DNA of 64,000 bases from Bufo bufo (lineage: Eukaryota; Chordata; Amphibia; Anura; Bufonidae). The DNA lies in assembly GCF_905171765.1 (NCBI RefSeq), contig NC_053392.1:409578366-409642365 (forward strand), given 5' to 3'. Under the pieces are notes generated by a model. It did not search any database. It was not told the origin of the DNA and saw only the letters and a list, made by a program, of their open reading frames with translations. The position numbers and the translations under genes were made by a program. This document shows, one piece after another, positions 10,434-21,367 of this stretch (its first letter is position 1; each line of letters opens with the position of its first letter).

Positions 10434-12231
10434 GTCCTCAGATGTTGGGATAGAGTGTTTAGATCTCAGCTGTGATGCCGACAGTAACTTCCCAGCAATG
10501 AGAAAGCCATGCAGACATGTCAGGCGATTGGCGGATCACCAGAAGAAAGCTGGCAAATCTTACCCCCATTGGAAAGACCGGGTTGGCCAGTAGTGGGGTA
10601 ATGGGAGCAGGCCTCGACTGGAGACCAGCCTCAAAGCGTACAGACCTCCTTATTTGTAGGGCATAAAAAGATAAAAGGGTCCTAGATCTAAGGTTGGGGG
10701 AAAGAGGGTTTGTTCCCCAAAATAATGCAGGCCAGGACAGGAGAGCAATCATGGATGTTTCCAGGGCCACCCATATTGGAGGGCGTCAGTGACCATGGAC
10801 AAGGAGGAACTGTGCTAGTCTTTCTGCTTTATAGTAGCGGGGAGAAGCCTCCCATTCGCTTGTGGAGGAACATGACCTCAAGCTTGATCCTCGGCCTTCG
10901 ACGCGCCCAGATGTAGGATGAAAGGTCACGATGGAGCCGGTGAAGATCTGCCAGAGGAACTGGAATTGGTAAATAGGTATAACAAACATGGTAAGATTAC
11001 CATTTTCATGGCGTGGATTCTGCGTAACCAAAACAACAGAGGAGAGTCCCATTTGCCCAGATCATTCCTGATCTCTCGATAAAGGGGGAGATAGTTCACT
11101 CTATAAATATTGGATAGTTGAGGAGTAAGGTAAATGCCTAGATAAGACAGTTTATTGGGGCAAGTGTGGAAGCCAAATTCTCATTCTACTAGGGCAAAAG
11201 ATTTACCTTAAATTCTTGAGTCCCAAAAGTGATCCCTGCGATGTTAAGGTCTTGCCGTAAAAGGGCAGCTAGAGGTTTGATTGCTAAAGCAAAAAGGGTT
11301 GTGGATAGGGGACATCCCTGCCTCGTATCTCTTCCAATTTTGATAGGCAAGGGGGAAGCAGAGGGCAATTTCAAGAAAGCAGTGGGGTAGGAATAAAGGG
11401 TTGGCAGTGCATGAAGTGAATAAAGGGCTCATGTAATCCCATTGTTTTGAGAACAGATAACAGGTATTCCCATGAAAGCCAATCAAAAGCTACTTGAAAG
11501 TAATGTCAAGGGAAGGTGGCGTTGGCGAAACATTGAGATAACATTAAATATTTTGCGGACATTATCAGGGGCTTCAAGTTGGGGAATGAATCCCACCTGG
11601 TCAGGGTGGACCAGATGGGGAGTAACAGATTTAGTCTGTGAGCTAAAATAGATGTAAAAATCTTGGCATCAAGGTTTAAAAGGGGTATTGGCCTATAATT
11701 GGCAGGGGAGAGGGGGAATAACTGTTATGAGAGCATCAAGAAACTCATCTGGCTTTGCATGGCCCTGAAGGAGGTGGTTACAGGAGTTCTTAGCGTTAGG
11801 AGTAAGGATTTTGGAGAACTTTCTAAAATAGAGTGCAGTAAGCCCATCCAGGCATTTGAGGGTAATTTCAACCTCGGTTACTAATACCTCCCTATTAAGT
11901 AGCTGCAGGGCGTATGGGGTAAGTTTGGCCAAGTTTGCTTTTGCCTGTAGAGAGCTTGATAGAAGTTAGTGAAGGTATGGTAGATACGGTTAGGATTAGT
12001 TGTGACCTGACCTTCTTGAGTTTGTATCCTAAGGACTTGATTAATGCGCTATTAAGTTTTGAGCCTTCTAGCCAGAAGCTTGTCAGGCTTGTTGGCCCAC
12101 TTATAGTATTTTGCTTTGGTCCAGCGTAAGGCTTTCTCTCTCCTATGAGAAAGGACAGTGTCCATCTGTAATTTAGTGGCTTTGATGGCCTGATGCAGGT
12201 ATAAAGATGGGTGTTGTTGGTGGGCATAGAC
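10434..12231 (-). pseudogene. L1-clade reverse transcriptase and C-terminal region, broken
   Basis: Continuation of the LINE ORF2. Readable blocks: GRDTRQGCPLSTTLFALAIKPLA (11374-11189; RT block before the catalytic YADD), then LSYLGIYLTPQLSNIY and WLRRIHAMKMVILPCLLYLF (about 11150-10950), the typical L1 post-RT region. The YADD box itself is not readable because about 11180 is damaged. A polypeptide tail continues to 10434, where the copia element cuts it. Confidence 0.75.
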
Positions 12232-13110
12232 TTAGCTGGCTAATTTAGATTCCATGGTGGATTGTGCCTGATCCCTGTCCCTCTTCCTCTTTGATGCTAT
12301 TGCTATCAATTTGTCTCTGATGAAGACTTTATGGGAGAGCCAGACCCAATGAGTGGAGGAGACTGTGGTGAGATTTTCACTGAAAAAGTAAGTCCGATCA
12401 GTGGCAATCTGGGCCTGAACGATAGTATCAGTGATTAAGGCCTCATTTAGGCGCCATGAGAAAGGGACCGACCCTCTGGGCGTAAAATCAAATACAGAAA
12501 AAACAATATCGTGGTCGGACCACGCTGAGACAATATGCAAGAGAAGTGGGAGAGCATTGGCTGAAGATAGAATCATATCAATACGGGTGAGTGGTGTGCA
12601 GAGGAGTAGAATGTATAACCCCTAGCTGGTCCATTATGCTCTCTCCAGGTATCTGCTAAGAAGAGTTGATGCATAGTGTTGTTAATAGTCGGTTTTTGCT
12701 AACATGTGTGCTTTGAAACAGACGTGTGGGATCTGTCAAGGGTGGTGTTCAGTACAAGGTTGAAGTCTCCACACCAAACTAGATAATTGTATTCCAAGGG
12801 ATCAATTACATCAGCTAGGGTTTTGAAAAAAATGAATGGGATGTTCATTAGGGGCATCAGAGTTTACAATGGAGATGGAGGCATCCTGTAAGGTGCCCAC
12901 TAGGGTTGAAATACCTGCCCTTAGGGTCAGTGATGGTTCTGCTGTACCTGAAATGGAAAGCTATTCTTAAAAAAGGTAACCACTCCCCTTGTTTTGGAGG
13001 TATGAGAGGCAGAATAAAAAGTAGAGTATCGTGGGTGGATATAGGTGTGGGAGGAGGTGGTGGAGAAACGTGACTCTTGCAGACATACAGTACGTCGGGA
13101 GAGTGTTTAG
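12232..13110 (-). pseudogene. L1-clade APE endonuclease region, broken
   Basis: Apurinic-like endonuclease that nicks target DNA for target-primed reverse transcription. Minus-strand frames show a DVL.LQES-like first block near 13085, VWCGDFNLVL (GDFN catalytic motif, about 12780), and RIDMILSS...SAWSDHDIVFSVFDF (SDH motif, about 12500-12576). The order and spacing match L1 ORF2 N-termini. Frameshifts between the blocks show it is dead. Confidence 0.75.
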
Positions 13111-13140
13111 AGGGTGAATTAAAACCTTTGACATTATACT

Positions 13141-13704
13141 TGAGATCTGTTATTTTAGATGAAAAAAAAAAGTCCCATATGCAGTATTTTTTTCCGTCTA
13201 AAATAATGGATCTCAGACATAAATGGCTGAAACAGATACTGAATGTGAATAAATGAACAGAATTTGGGTGGTACTATCTCTCCTTGGGGAAAGAGCACCT
13301 TAATCGGCGTGAGACTTATAAGCCATACCTGCTCCTCTGGAATTCTGGTCTTCCCTAAATGAGCATAAAGGATTCTGCTTTTTTTCTTTATTTTTCTGTG
13401 CTTCTGATGGATCAGAAGAACGAAAAAGGAAACGGTTATGTGAATCTAGTCTTAACATGTTAAAACACATTAGAGCAATACAACAAATTGCATCACAGTG
13501 ACTATCCTGGTGCAGCTGGTGCCAAAATAACATTGGCTACATCTGTATGATCAGTTCATTTGTCAGAAGATTGGTGGGATGTTTACACTGGGCAATGATC
13601 AGGAAGAGCTCATTGAACTGTACCCATTACATTACAAATCTGCAACAAATAGAGCATCTGCATGTTATTGTCTGCAGCATGGAATGATTCTGGCTGCATG
13701 TTAA
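13141..13704. other. No recognisable gene
   Basis: A short imperfect palindrome (CTGTTATTTTAGATG against GTCTAAAATAATGGATC, about 13148-13215) is probably a tiny MITE. Nothing else can be supported. Confidence 0.4.
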
Positions 13705-14014
13705 TAAGGGCTCATGCACACAACCGTATGTATTTTGCGGTCCGCAAAACACACATCCGAAAAAAATAAATGATGACATCCGTATATTTTTGGGATCTAT
13801 TGTAGCAATGCCTGCCTTTGTCCGCAAAATGGACAAGAATAGGACATGTTCTATTTTTTGCGGAACAGACTTGCGGACATACCAATACGGAATGCACCCG
13901 GAGTAATTTTCATTATTTTTTGCGGCCCCATTGAAATGAATGGTTTCGCATACAGGCCACAAAAAAAACGGAACGGACAAGGACAAAAAATATGTTCATG
14001 TGCATGAGCCATAA
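13705..14014. mobile_element. Foldback MITE with TAA duplication
   Basis: TAA at 13705-13707 and 14012-14014 brackets an element with ends GGGCTCATGCACACAAC and GTGCATGAGCCA. The interior has the opposed CCGCAAA and TTTGCGG tracts common to this group. The TAA/TTA trinucleotide duplication fits PIF/Harbinger-type insertion. No coding capacity. Confidence 0.65.
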
Positions 14015-14459
14015 GGCTAGAGGACCCTGCTTCACTTGTCTTCATTGGTGCTAAATATGTTCTAAAAACTGCACAAATACGCAGTGTGTGAATGTATATA
14101 TTTACCATTGTAAAATGAGACATCCTTTTGTCTAATCCAGATATATGGCTGTTTTTTCACTGAGTATCTCATTTATATATTCCTTTGATTCATTCTTATA
14201 AAGAGCTGGGAAATCTTGTTATTATATAAAAGGCATATATACAGTTGAAATCAGAAGTTTACATACACCATATAAAAAGACACATGTGCATGTTTTTCTC
14301 AATATCTGACATGATATCAGAATAAACCTTTCCTGTTTTTGGTCAATTAGGATTACCATAATTATTATTATTTGCCAAATGGCAGAATAATATGAGAGAG
14401 AGAATGTTTTAAGGCATTTGTATTACTTCCTGCAAAGTCAAAAGTTTACATACATTTCA

Positions 14460-15481
14460 TTAATATTTGGTACCATTGCCCTTAAACTGTATGACTTGGG
14501 TCAAACATTTTGGATATCCTTCCGTGAGCTTCTCACAAGAGTTGGTCGGAATTTGGGCCCATTCCTCCTGACAAAACTGGTGTAACTGAGCCATGTTTGT
14601 TGGTCGCCTTGCTTGCCCCTGCCTTTTTAGCTTTGCCCATAAATTTTCAATTGGATTGATATCAGGGCTTTGTGATGGGCACTCCAAATCATTGACTTTG
14701 TTATCCTTAAGCCACTTTGTAACCAGTTTGGCAGTATCCTTCGGGTCATTGTCCATTTGGAAGACCCATTTCTGCCCAAGCTTTAACTTCTTGGCTGATG
14801 TCTTGAGATGATGCCTCAGTATTTCCACATGATCCTCTTTCCTCGTGATGCCATCTATTTTGTGAAGTGCACCAGTCCCTCCTGCAGCAAAACAACCTCA
14901 CAACATGATGCTGCCACCCCCGTGTTTCACAGTTGGGATGGTGTTCTTAGGCTTCCAAGCTTCTTCCTTTTTCCTCCAAACGTAACTGGTCATTTTGGCC
15001 AAAAAGTTCAATTTTAGTTTCGGCAGACCACAGGACATGTCTCCAAAAATGTAGGTCTTTTTTTCCTGTGTGCATTTACAAACATTAATCTGGCTTTTTT
15101 ATGCTTCTTTTAGAGTAATGGATTCTTCCTGGCAGAGTGGCCTTTCAGCCCATGTTGATACAATACTTGTTTCACTGAGGAAATTGACACAATCTTACCA
15201 GCTTTTGCCATTATCTTCACAAGGTCTTTTGTTTTTGTACTTGGATTGATATGCACATGTCGGACCATAGCACGTTCATCTCTGGGACACAGATACCATC
15301 TCCTTCCTGAGTGGTATGATGGCTGGACATTCCCATCTCGTTTGTACTTGCGTATAATTGTTTGTAGAGATGAACGAGGCACCTTCAGGTATCTTGAAAT
15401 TGCACCCAAGGTTGAGCCAGACTTGTGCAAGTCCACAATTCTCTTCCTGATATCTTTGCTGATTTCTTTAGACTTTCCCAT
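14460..15481 (-). pseudogene. Tc1-like transposase (DD34E), frameshifted
   Basis: Likely start MGKSKEISKDIRKRIVDLH at 15481. The N-terminal helix-turn-helix regions (LHKSGSTLGAISRYLKVP, then TKDLVKIMAKAG) are intact to 15110. The middle, with the first catalytic Asp, is in shifted frames. The C-terminal part (14828-14460) is open: VFQMDNDPKDTAKLV holds the second Asp and QSPDINPIENLW the Glu, with 34 residues between them. The usual length is about 340 aa. At least two frameshifts make it dead. Confidence 0.85.
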
Positions 15482-15572
15482 GATGCTATACAAAGAAGCA
15501 GTGTGTTTCAGGTGTGCATTTAAATACATTCACAGGCGTGTCTCTAATTAACTCAGATGTTGCCAACAAACC

Positions 15573-15872
15573 TAAGGGTCCATTAACACGTCCGTGAATG
15601 TGTCCACACCCGTTCCGCAATTCTGCAGGAACGGGTGCAGACCCATTCATTCTCTGAGGGGCAGGAATGGATGCAGAAAGCACACAGTGTGCTGTCTGCA
15701 TCCACATTCCTGGAGCGTGCCCTAGATTTTCCAGTCCACGGCTCCGTATAAAAATAGAACATGTCCTATTCTTGTCCGCAATTGCGGACAAGAATAGGCA
15801 GTTCTATGGGGGTGCCGGCCGAGTGTATTGCGGATCCGCACAATACACTACGAACGTGTGAATGGACCCTAA
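15573..15872. mobile_element. Foldback MITE with TAA duplication, inside Tc1 copy 1
   Basis: TAA (15573-15575 and 15870-15872) flanks GGGTCCATTAACACG...CGTGTGAATGGACCC. Interior arms are opposed (CTATTCTTGTCCGCAATTGC then GCGGACAAGAATAG). It interrupts the right arm of the Tc1 element and so is younger than it. Confidence 0.75.
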
Positions 15873-15981
15873 CAGAAGCTTCCAAACACATGAAATCATC
15901 CTATGGGCAGCCCAGAATTGTTTAAAGGCATAGTAATCTTAGTATATGTAAACTTTTGACATTGCAGAAAGTAATAAAATG

Positions 15982-16144
15982 CCTTAAAACAGAGATGCCC
16001 AACCTGCGGCCCTCCAGCTGTTGCAAAACTTCAACTCCCAGCATGGCTCAACAGTCTACTGCTATCAGCCTACAGCAGGGCATGATGGGAGTTGTAGTTT
16101 TACAACAGCTGGAGGGCTGCAGGTTGAGCATCCCTGCCTTAAAA
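15982..16144. mobile_element. hAT MITE with perfect 8-bp TSD
   Basis: CCTTAAAA at 15982-15989 and 16137-16144 flanks a 147-bp element with ends CAGAGATGCCCAACCTGC and GCAGGTTGAGCATCCCTG. The interior has the GGCCCTCCAGCTGTTG / CAACAGCTGGAGGGC arms and the CAACTCCCAGCATG motif of a family widespread in frogs. An 8-bp TSD is diagnostic of hAT. Confidence 0.85.
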
Positions 16145-16294
16145 CATTCTCTCTCTCTTATTATTCTGGCATTTGGCAAATAATAATAATTATGGTAATC
16201 CTAATTGACCAAAAACTGGAAAGGTTTATTCTGATTTCATGTCAGATATTGAGAAAAACATGCATATGTGTCTTTTTATATAGTGTATGTAAAC

Positions 16295-16678
16295 TAATGG
16301 CTCGGATGCGGACCCAAACAACGGCCGTGTGCATGAGGCCTAACTATGTCTGCTGCCAGTATCTATTCCTGGACGAAACCCGTATCCTGCTGGGGTTTCC
16401 CACTGATCTGTTACATTGGATGCTGGTGGAGTGTTATAGCTATAGGAGACTCAGACGTCTGGAAGATCTAGAAAGGCAAAAACTGCAGGAGGGCCAAAAC
16501 AAACAGGCATGTGCCTGCAGGGGACATGGCTGTTCAAAGTATTCATCTATGGAAAAGGAGGAACACTTAGGACAAATCTGTGGATGCAACACAATGATCA
16601 TTTCTGCTCCTGCGTTTCTGTAGATACACATTTTTTTCCATTCAATAATAATGATGTGCTGTCCTTTCACTACCATAC
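16295..16678. other. MITE end fragment, then no recognisable gene
   Basis: 16295-16345 ends in GGCCGTGTGCATGAGGCCTAA, the right end of the TAA-type MITE family. From 16346 the sequence holds no element or gene I recognise. One 200-codon frame (16021-16623) runs through transposon sequence and is not a gene. Confidence 0.45.
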
Positions 16679-17732
16679 TAAAGTTTACTAATGATTGTAA
16701 AAATAAAAGGGCTGCACACCATTATACATGCAAACAATAGAGCTAAGAAATGGGGGTCATTCTAAAAAGAAAATGGCTGCACACCATTACACATACAAAC
16801 AATACAGCTAAGAAATGGGGGTCATTCTAAATAAAAGTCGTACAATACCTACTATAAATGAGTCAATGGAAGATCTTAGCGCACATATTTGATCAAACGT
16901 GTGTCGGGCCCATCTACCAGGCGTCAAGGTGGCTTCCGCAGATGGGTCCCTAACACTAATATACTGCCTCTTTTTGGACTTACCTAAGCCTACAATATTC
17001 AGGGCAGTGTAGGAACCAGCTACATACGTACTCTGCTGAGAAGCCCCAGGTAGATGGGCGTGTTCAGTCTAAAAGAGGCGCTACCCTCAATATATACTAC
17101 AAGAAAATTTAGACTAGAACCTTGATCAAATATGTGCGCTAAGACATTCCATTGACTCATTTATAGTCGGTATTGTGCAACTTTTATTTAGAATGACCCC
17201 CTTTTCCTAGCTCTATTGTTTGTATGTATAAGGGTGTGCAGCCATTTTATAATCATGTTTGCTTCATGGATTTGCACCTGTGATTCTGAAGGTTCTAGTC
17301 TAAATTTTCTTGTAGTATATATTGAGGGTAGCGCCTCTTTTAGACTGAACACGCACATCTACCTGGGGCCTCTGAGCAGAGTACGTATGTAGCTGGTTCC
17401 TACACTGCCCTGAATATTGTAGGCTTAGGTAAGTCCAAAGAGAGGCAGTATATTAGTGTTAGGGACCCATCTGCGGAAGCCACCTTGACGTCTGGTAGAT
17501 GGGCCTGACACACGTTTGATCAAATATGTGCGCTAAGAGCTTCCATTGACTCATTTATAGTCGGTATTGTACCACTTTTATTTAGAATGATCCCCATTTC
17601 TTAGCTGTATTGTTTGTATGTGTAATGGTGTGCAGCCATTTTCTTTTTATAATCATGTTTGCTTCATGGATATGCCGCTGTGATTTCTGAAGGTTCTAGT
17701 CTAAATCTTCTTGTAGTAAAGTTTACTAATGA
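16679..17732. mobile_element. Inverted-copy element with 16-bp TSD, Penelope-like by structure
   Basis: TAAAGTTTACTAATGA occurs at 16679-16694 and 17717-17732 and brackets 1022 bp. Inside, a left arm (about 16775-17123) is the near-perfect inverse of 17289-17640. The segment 17124-17315 is also a direct repeat of 17518-17716. So the insertion holds one inverted copy plus two tandem direct partial copies. Long variable TSDs with inverted partial copies are characteristic of Penelope-like insertions. No ORF or ribozyme motif was found, so the class is inferred. Confidence 0.55.
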
Positions 17733-18500
17733 GCACCAGATTGTGTTAATATCATTTTACACCAGTCAGAGATTGTATGTTCCCAAATTTAGGGAAAATG
17801 CCATTGTGTCTTATGGGGTGAATACTAATGAGTAACGGAGGACCAGGAGGCGGTTAATATAGCACTCCCTGGGCTCTGTACTCACCACTTCTTGGTACTC
17901 TGCCATCGGCTGTGCTGTGACTGCGGACAGCGTGAGGACGTCAGCTCTCTCTGAACTTCTGAACTCCCATTGTGCGCATCAGGTCACAACAGAGCACGCG
18001 ACAGGAAGAGATGGAGCTGGATCCTGAGAGTGTAGGAGGCTGAGCCAGAGCAGGAGAGGTAAGTGAGTTTTTTTTGTTTGTTTTTTCTCTGAGCAAGAGG
18101 GTCTGTACCAAGGTCTGGGGGTCATTCACATTTGGGGGTCTGATCTGAGGTCTGAATGTGGGGGTTTATTCATAATTGGACTGTTAACTGAAGTCTGAGG
18201 GTCATTCACATTGGGGGAGGGGTTCTTATTCATATTGGGGCTCTGATCTGAGGTCTGGGAGGTCATTCACATTAGGGTCTGAACTGCGGTCTTATTGGAG
18301 GTCTGATCTGAGGTGTTATTGGGGTCTTATTAACATTGGGGTCTGAGCTGAAGCCTGATTGAAGGTCAGGGGGGTTAACATGGGGTGTCTGATTGGGGCT
18401 CTGAGCTGAGGTCTGCTAAAAAAATATTTTTTTTCTTTTTTTCCTTCTCTAAAACCTAGGTGCATCTTATAGGGCAAAAAATACGGTACCATCTCAGTGA
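17733..18500. repeat. Degenerate GGTCTGA tandem repeat and unknown transposon end
   Basis: 18105-18415 is a degenerate minisatellite of GGGGTCTGATCTGAGGTCTGA and TCATTCACATTGGGG blocks. It ends in an A/T tract followed by CCTAGGTGCATCTTATAGGGC and AAAAAATACGGTA (to about 18488), which looks like the terminus of an unidentified DNA transposon on the minus strand. 17733-18100 shows no gene. A GAGGTAAGTGAG at 18056 mimics a splice donor but has no exon support. Confidence 0.5.
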
Positions 18501-18697
18501 ATAGAGAAAACCATGCATGCACAGCATACTCTCCATTCACAGCTTAGCCCTGTTCATAAGATACTAGTGGGTCTCAGAGATTAGACGCACACAGTCGAAA
18601 ATTTTTCCTAATTTGCTGAGAATGAGGGAAAACCTCCATTGTAGCTATCTATAACTTCCACTAGTAATTGTTAACCATACAAAACATTGGCACCATA

Positions 18698-19609
18698 TAC
18701 AGTACAGATCAAAAGTTTGGACACACCTTCTCATTCAAAGAGTTTTCTTTATTTTCATGACTATGAAGGCATCAAAACTATGAATTAACACATGTGGAAT
18801 TATATTCATAACAAACAAGTGTGAAACAACTGAAAATATGTCATATTCTAGGTTCTTCAAAGTAGCCACCTTTTGCTTTGATTACTGCTTTGCACACTCT
18901 TGGCATTCTCTTGATGAGCTTCAAGAGGTGGTCCCCTGAAATGGTCTTCCAACAGTCTTGAAGGAGTTCCCAGAGATGCTTAGCACTTGTTGGCCCTTTT
19001 GCCTTCACTCTGCGGTCCAGCTCACCCCAAACCATCTCGATTGGGTTCAGGCCCGGTGACTGTGGAGGCCAGGTCATCTGGCGCAGCACCCCATCACTCT
19101 CCTTCATGGTCAAATAGCCCTTACTTTCAAAGTTTTCCCAATTTTTAGGCTGACTGACTGACCTTCATTTCTTAAAGTAATGATGGCCACTCGTTTTTCT
19201 TTACTTAGCTGCTTTTTTCTTGCCATAATACCAATTCTAACAGTCTATTCAGTTGGACTATCAGCTGTGTATCCACCTGACTTCTCCTCAACGCAACTGA
19301 TGGTCCCAACCCCATTTATAAGGCAAGAAATCCCACTTATTAAACCTGACAGGGCACACCTGTGAAGTGAAAACCATTTCAGGGGACTACCTCTTGAAGC
19401 TCATCAAGAGAATGCCAAGCAGTAATCAAAGCAAAAGGTGGCTACTTTGAAGAACCTAGAATATGACATATTTTCAGTTGTTTCACACTTGTTTGTTATG
19501 TATATAATTCCACACGTGTTAATTCATAGTTTTGATGCCTTCATAGTCATGAAAATAAAGAAAACTCTTTGAATGAGAAGGTGTGTCCAAACTTTTGGTC
19601 TGTACTGTA
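18698..19609 (-). mobile_element. Tc1-like transposon (copy 2), internally deleted foldback
   Basis: TA duplications at 18698-18699 and 19608-19609. Ends CAGTACAGATCAAAAGTTTGG and its inverse CCAAACTTTTGGTCTGTACTG. Inverted repeats extend more than 200 bp and include the C-terminal transposase codons on both sides (TTCTAGGTTCTTCAAAGTAG near 18846 and its inverse near 19440). The 908-bp element has lost most of the gene, so it is a non-autonomous derivative. Confidence 0.85.
18841..19113 (-). pseudogene. Tc1-like transposase C-terminus
   Basis: 90-codon frame with WPPQSPGLNPIEMVW (catalytic Glu block) and LWELLQDCWKTI...LIKRMPRVCKAVIKAKGGYF, the normal C-terminal end of a Tc1 transposase. Both catalytic Asp regions and the DNA-binding domain are deleted. 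Confidence 0.85.
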
Positions 19610-19858
19610 TTTAGCATTTAGCCTCAGTAAAATATAAGAAGCACTGTTTCCTTTTGTCTGTAGGGTCCATTTGCACCTGCACAGGTGGTAATGTGGAATA
19701 TCTGCCTCTGGTCTACATCATGCATAATGAGAATGTTAATGCTCTTCTATGTTATCATGTTTTTTTGTTTGTTTTTAACTACTTGTGCATTCATTAATTT
19801 GTTCTATAAATGGCCATTTTACCTTAAAAATATTGTAACTACAACATAAGCATACAAC
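19610..19858. other. Short stretch without recognisable features
   Basis: AT-rich spacer between Tc1 copy 2 and the MITE cluster. Confidence 0.4.
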
Positions 19859-20615
19859 TAAGGGCTCTTTCACACTTGCGTTGTTCTGTTCCGGCATAGA
19901 GTTCGGTCGTCGGGAACTCTATGTCGTTCCGTCGATCAGGATTATCCCAATGCATTCTGAATGGAGAGAAATCCGTTCAGGATGCATCAGGATGTCTTCA
20001 GTTCAGGACCGGAACGTTTTTTGGCCGGAGAAAATACTGCATCATGCTGCGCTTTTTGCTCCGATCAAAAATCCTGAACACTTGCTGCAAGGCCGGATCC
20101 GGAATTAATGCCCATTGAAAGGCATTAATCCGGATCCGGCCTTAAGCTAAACGTTGTTTCGGCGCATTGCCGGATCCGACGTTTAGCTTTTTCTGAATGG
20201 TTACCATGGCTGCCAGGACGCTAAAGTCCTGTTTGCCATGGTAAAGTGTAGTGGGGAGCGGGGGAGCAGTATACTTACCGTCCGTGCGGCTCCCGGGGCG
20301 CTTCAGAGTGACGTCAGGGCGCCCCACGCGCATGGATGACGTGATCGCATGGATCACGTCATCCATGCGCATGGGGTGCTCTGACGTCATTCTGGAGCAC
20401 CCTGGGAGCCGCACGGACGGCAAGTATACTGCTCCCCCGCTCCCCACTACTACTATGGCAGCCAGGACTTTAATAGCGTCCTGGGTGCCATAGTAACACT
20501 GAACGCATTTTGAAGACGGATCCGTCTTCAAATGCTTTCAGTTCACTTGCGGTGTTACCTCCGGCAAATGGAGTGCACGACGGATCCGGACAACGCTAGT
20601 GTGAAAGAGGCCTAA
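19859..20615. mobile_element. Foldback MITE with TAA duplication, long palindromic core
   Basis: TAA at 19859-19861 and 20613-20615. Ends GGGCTCTTTCACACTTGCGTTG and CTAGTGTGAAAGAGGCC. The core (about 20208-20490) is a strong palindrome centred near 20343, with opposed GGGAGCAGTATACTTACCGTCCG and its inverse and two TGACGTCA sites (20309, 20382). The longest frames here are palindrome artefacts. Confidence 0.75.
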
Positions 20616-21367
20616 GGCTACTTTCACATCAACATTTTGGATTTCCGGTTTTCAGATCCTGCAGATGATCTCAAAACTGGGCTTAAATGGTTCAGTTTTG
20701 TCCCATTCATTAAGGCTACAGGCACACGACAGTTGTTTTTTGCGTCCGCCCAAAAAAACGGATGCGGCATCCGTTTTTTTTGGAGGATTTGTTTTTTTCC
20801 ACAGATCCCTTGTAATAAATGCCTATCCTTGTCCGCAAATGTTAAAAAAAAGTAGGACATGCACTATTTTTTTTGCTGAAGGGAAACACGGACAACGGAC
20901 GCGGAACACAAACGGATGAACTATAAGCATTTTTTTGCTGACCCATTGAAATGAATGGGTCCCCATCCTATCTCCAAAAAAAACTGAAAGGAGGCCAAGA
21001 AAAACAACTGTCGTGTGCATGAGGCCTAATGGCAACAAAACTGATCAGAATGCTTCAGTATGCATCAGTTGCATTTTGCTAAAGTTTTGTGTCTGGACTG
21101 CGAAACGATACAAAAACTAAATATGCCATGAAATACAATGTAAGTCAATGGTTCTGGATCGAATTTTTTTCGTTAACAAAAAACGAATCCATCACTCATT
21201 GACTTACAATGACTTTAATGATCAATATTCGATTTAATACAACCGCATATGAATGGAACAGATGCAAAGTGTTGTATTAAATTAAACACATCCATTTTAT
21301 TCAGGTTTTGAGATCCTCTGCTTGATCTCAAAACCTGAAAAAAAACGCAGACGTGAAAGTAGCCTTA
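20616..21367. mobile_element. Foldback MITE, host of another MITE
   Basis: Begins GGCTACTTTCACATC directly after the TAA at 20613-20615 and ends GACGTGAAAGTAGCC followed by TTA (21365-21367). The opposed AGATCCTGCAGATGATCTCAAAAC and GTTTTGAGATCCTC...TGATCTCAAAACC blocks support it. It is interrupted at 20711-21029 by another MITE. Confidence 0.65.
20711..21029. mobile_element. Foldback MITE with TAA duplication, nested
   Basis: TAA (20711-20713, 21027-21029) flanks GGCTACAGGCACACGACAGTTG and its inverse CAACTGTCGTGTGCATGAGGCC. The arms carry TTTTTTGCGTCCGC and GTCCGCAAA tracts. It lies inside the 20616-21367 element and is therefore younger. Confidence 0.7.

Larger units (their letters stand above)
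4297..13140 (-). mobile_element. L1-clade LINE split by a copia element
   Basis: Minus-strand LINE of the L1/Tx1 group. Endonuclease at about 13110-12240, RT and C-terminal domain down to 10434, then after the copia insertion the C-terminus and 3' end continue at 4507 and run to about 4297. The two halves are joined by the copia target duplication CTATA (4508-4512 and 10429-10433). All coding parts carry stops or frameshifts. The 5' UTR and ORF1 are not recognisable, so it is probably 5'-truncated near 13140. Confidence 0.75.
14240..16294 (-). mobile_element. Tc1-like transposon (copy 1), with two MITEs inside
   Basis: The left end follows a TA (14240-14241) and begins CAGTTGAAATCAGAAGTTTACATACACC. 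A long inverted repeat of more than 200 bp (14242-14460) returns at about 15940-16294. The outer 15 bp or so of the right end are missing and replaced by the end of a GTGCATGAGGCCTAA-type MITE. The transposase is encoded on the minus strand. The right arm is interrupted by MITEs at 15576-15869 and 15990-16136. Confidence 0.85.

Noticed and set aside
16021..16623. 200-codon open frame, plus strand
   Set aside because: It runs through a hAT MITE, the Tc1 terminal repeat and a Harbinger-like MITE end. No protein family signature; composition is that of the repeats.
19862..21364. microRNA precursor candidates in the hairpins
   Set aside because: Every MITE here forms long perfect hairpins. Without small-RNA data nothing separates a miRNA from a foldback transposon.
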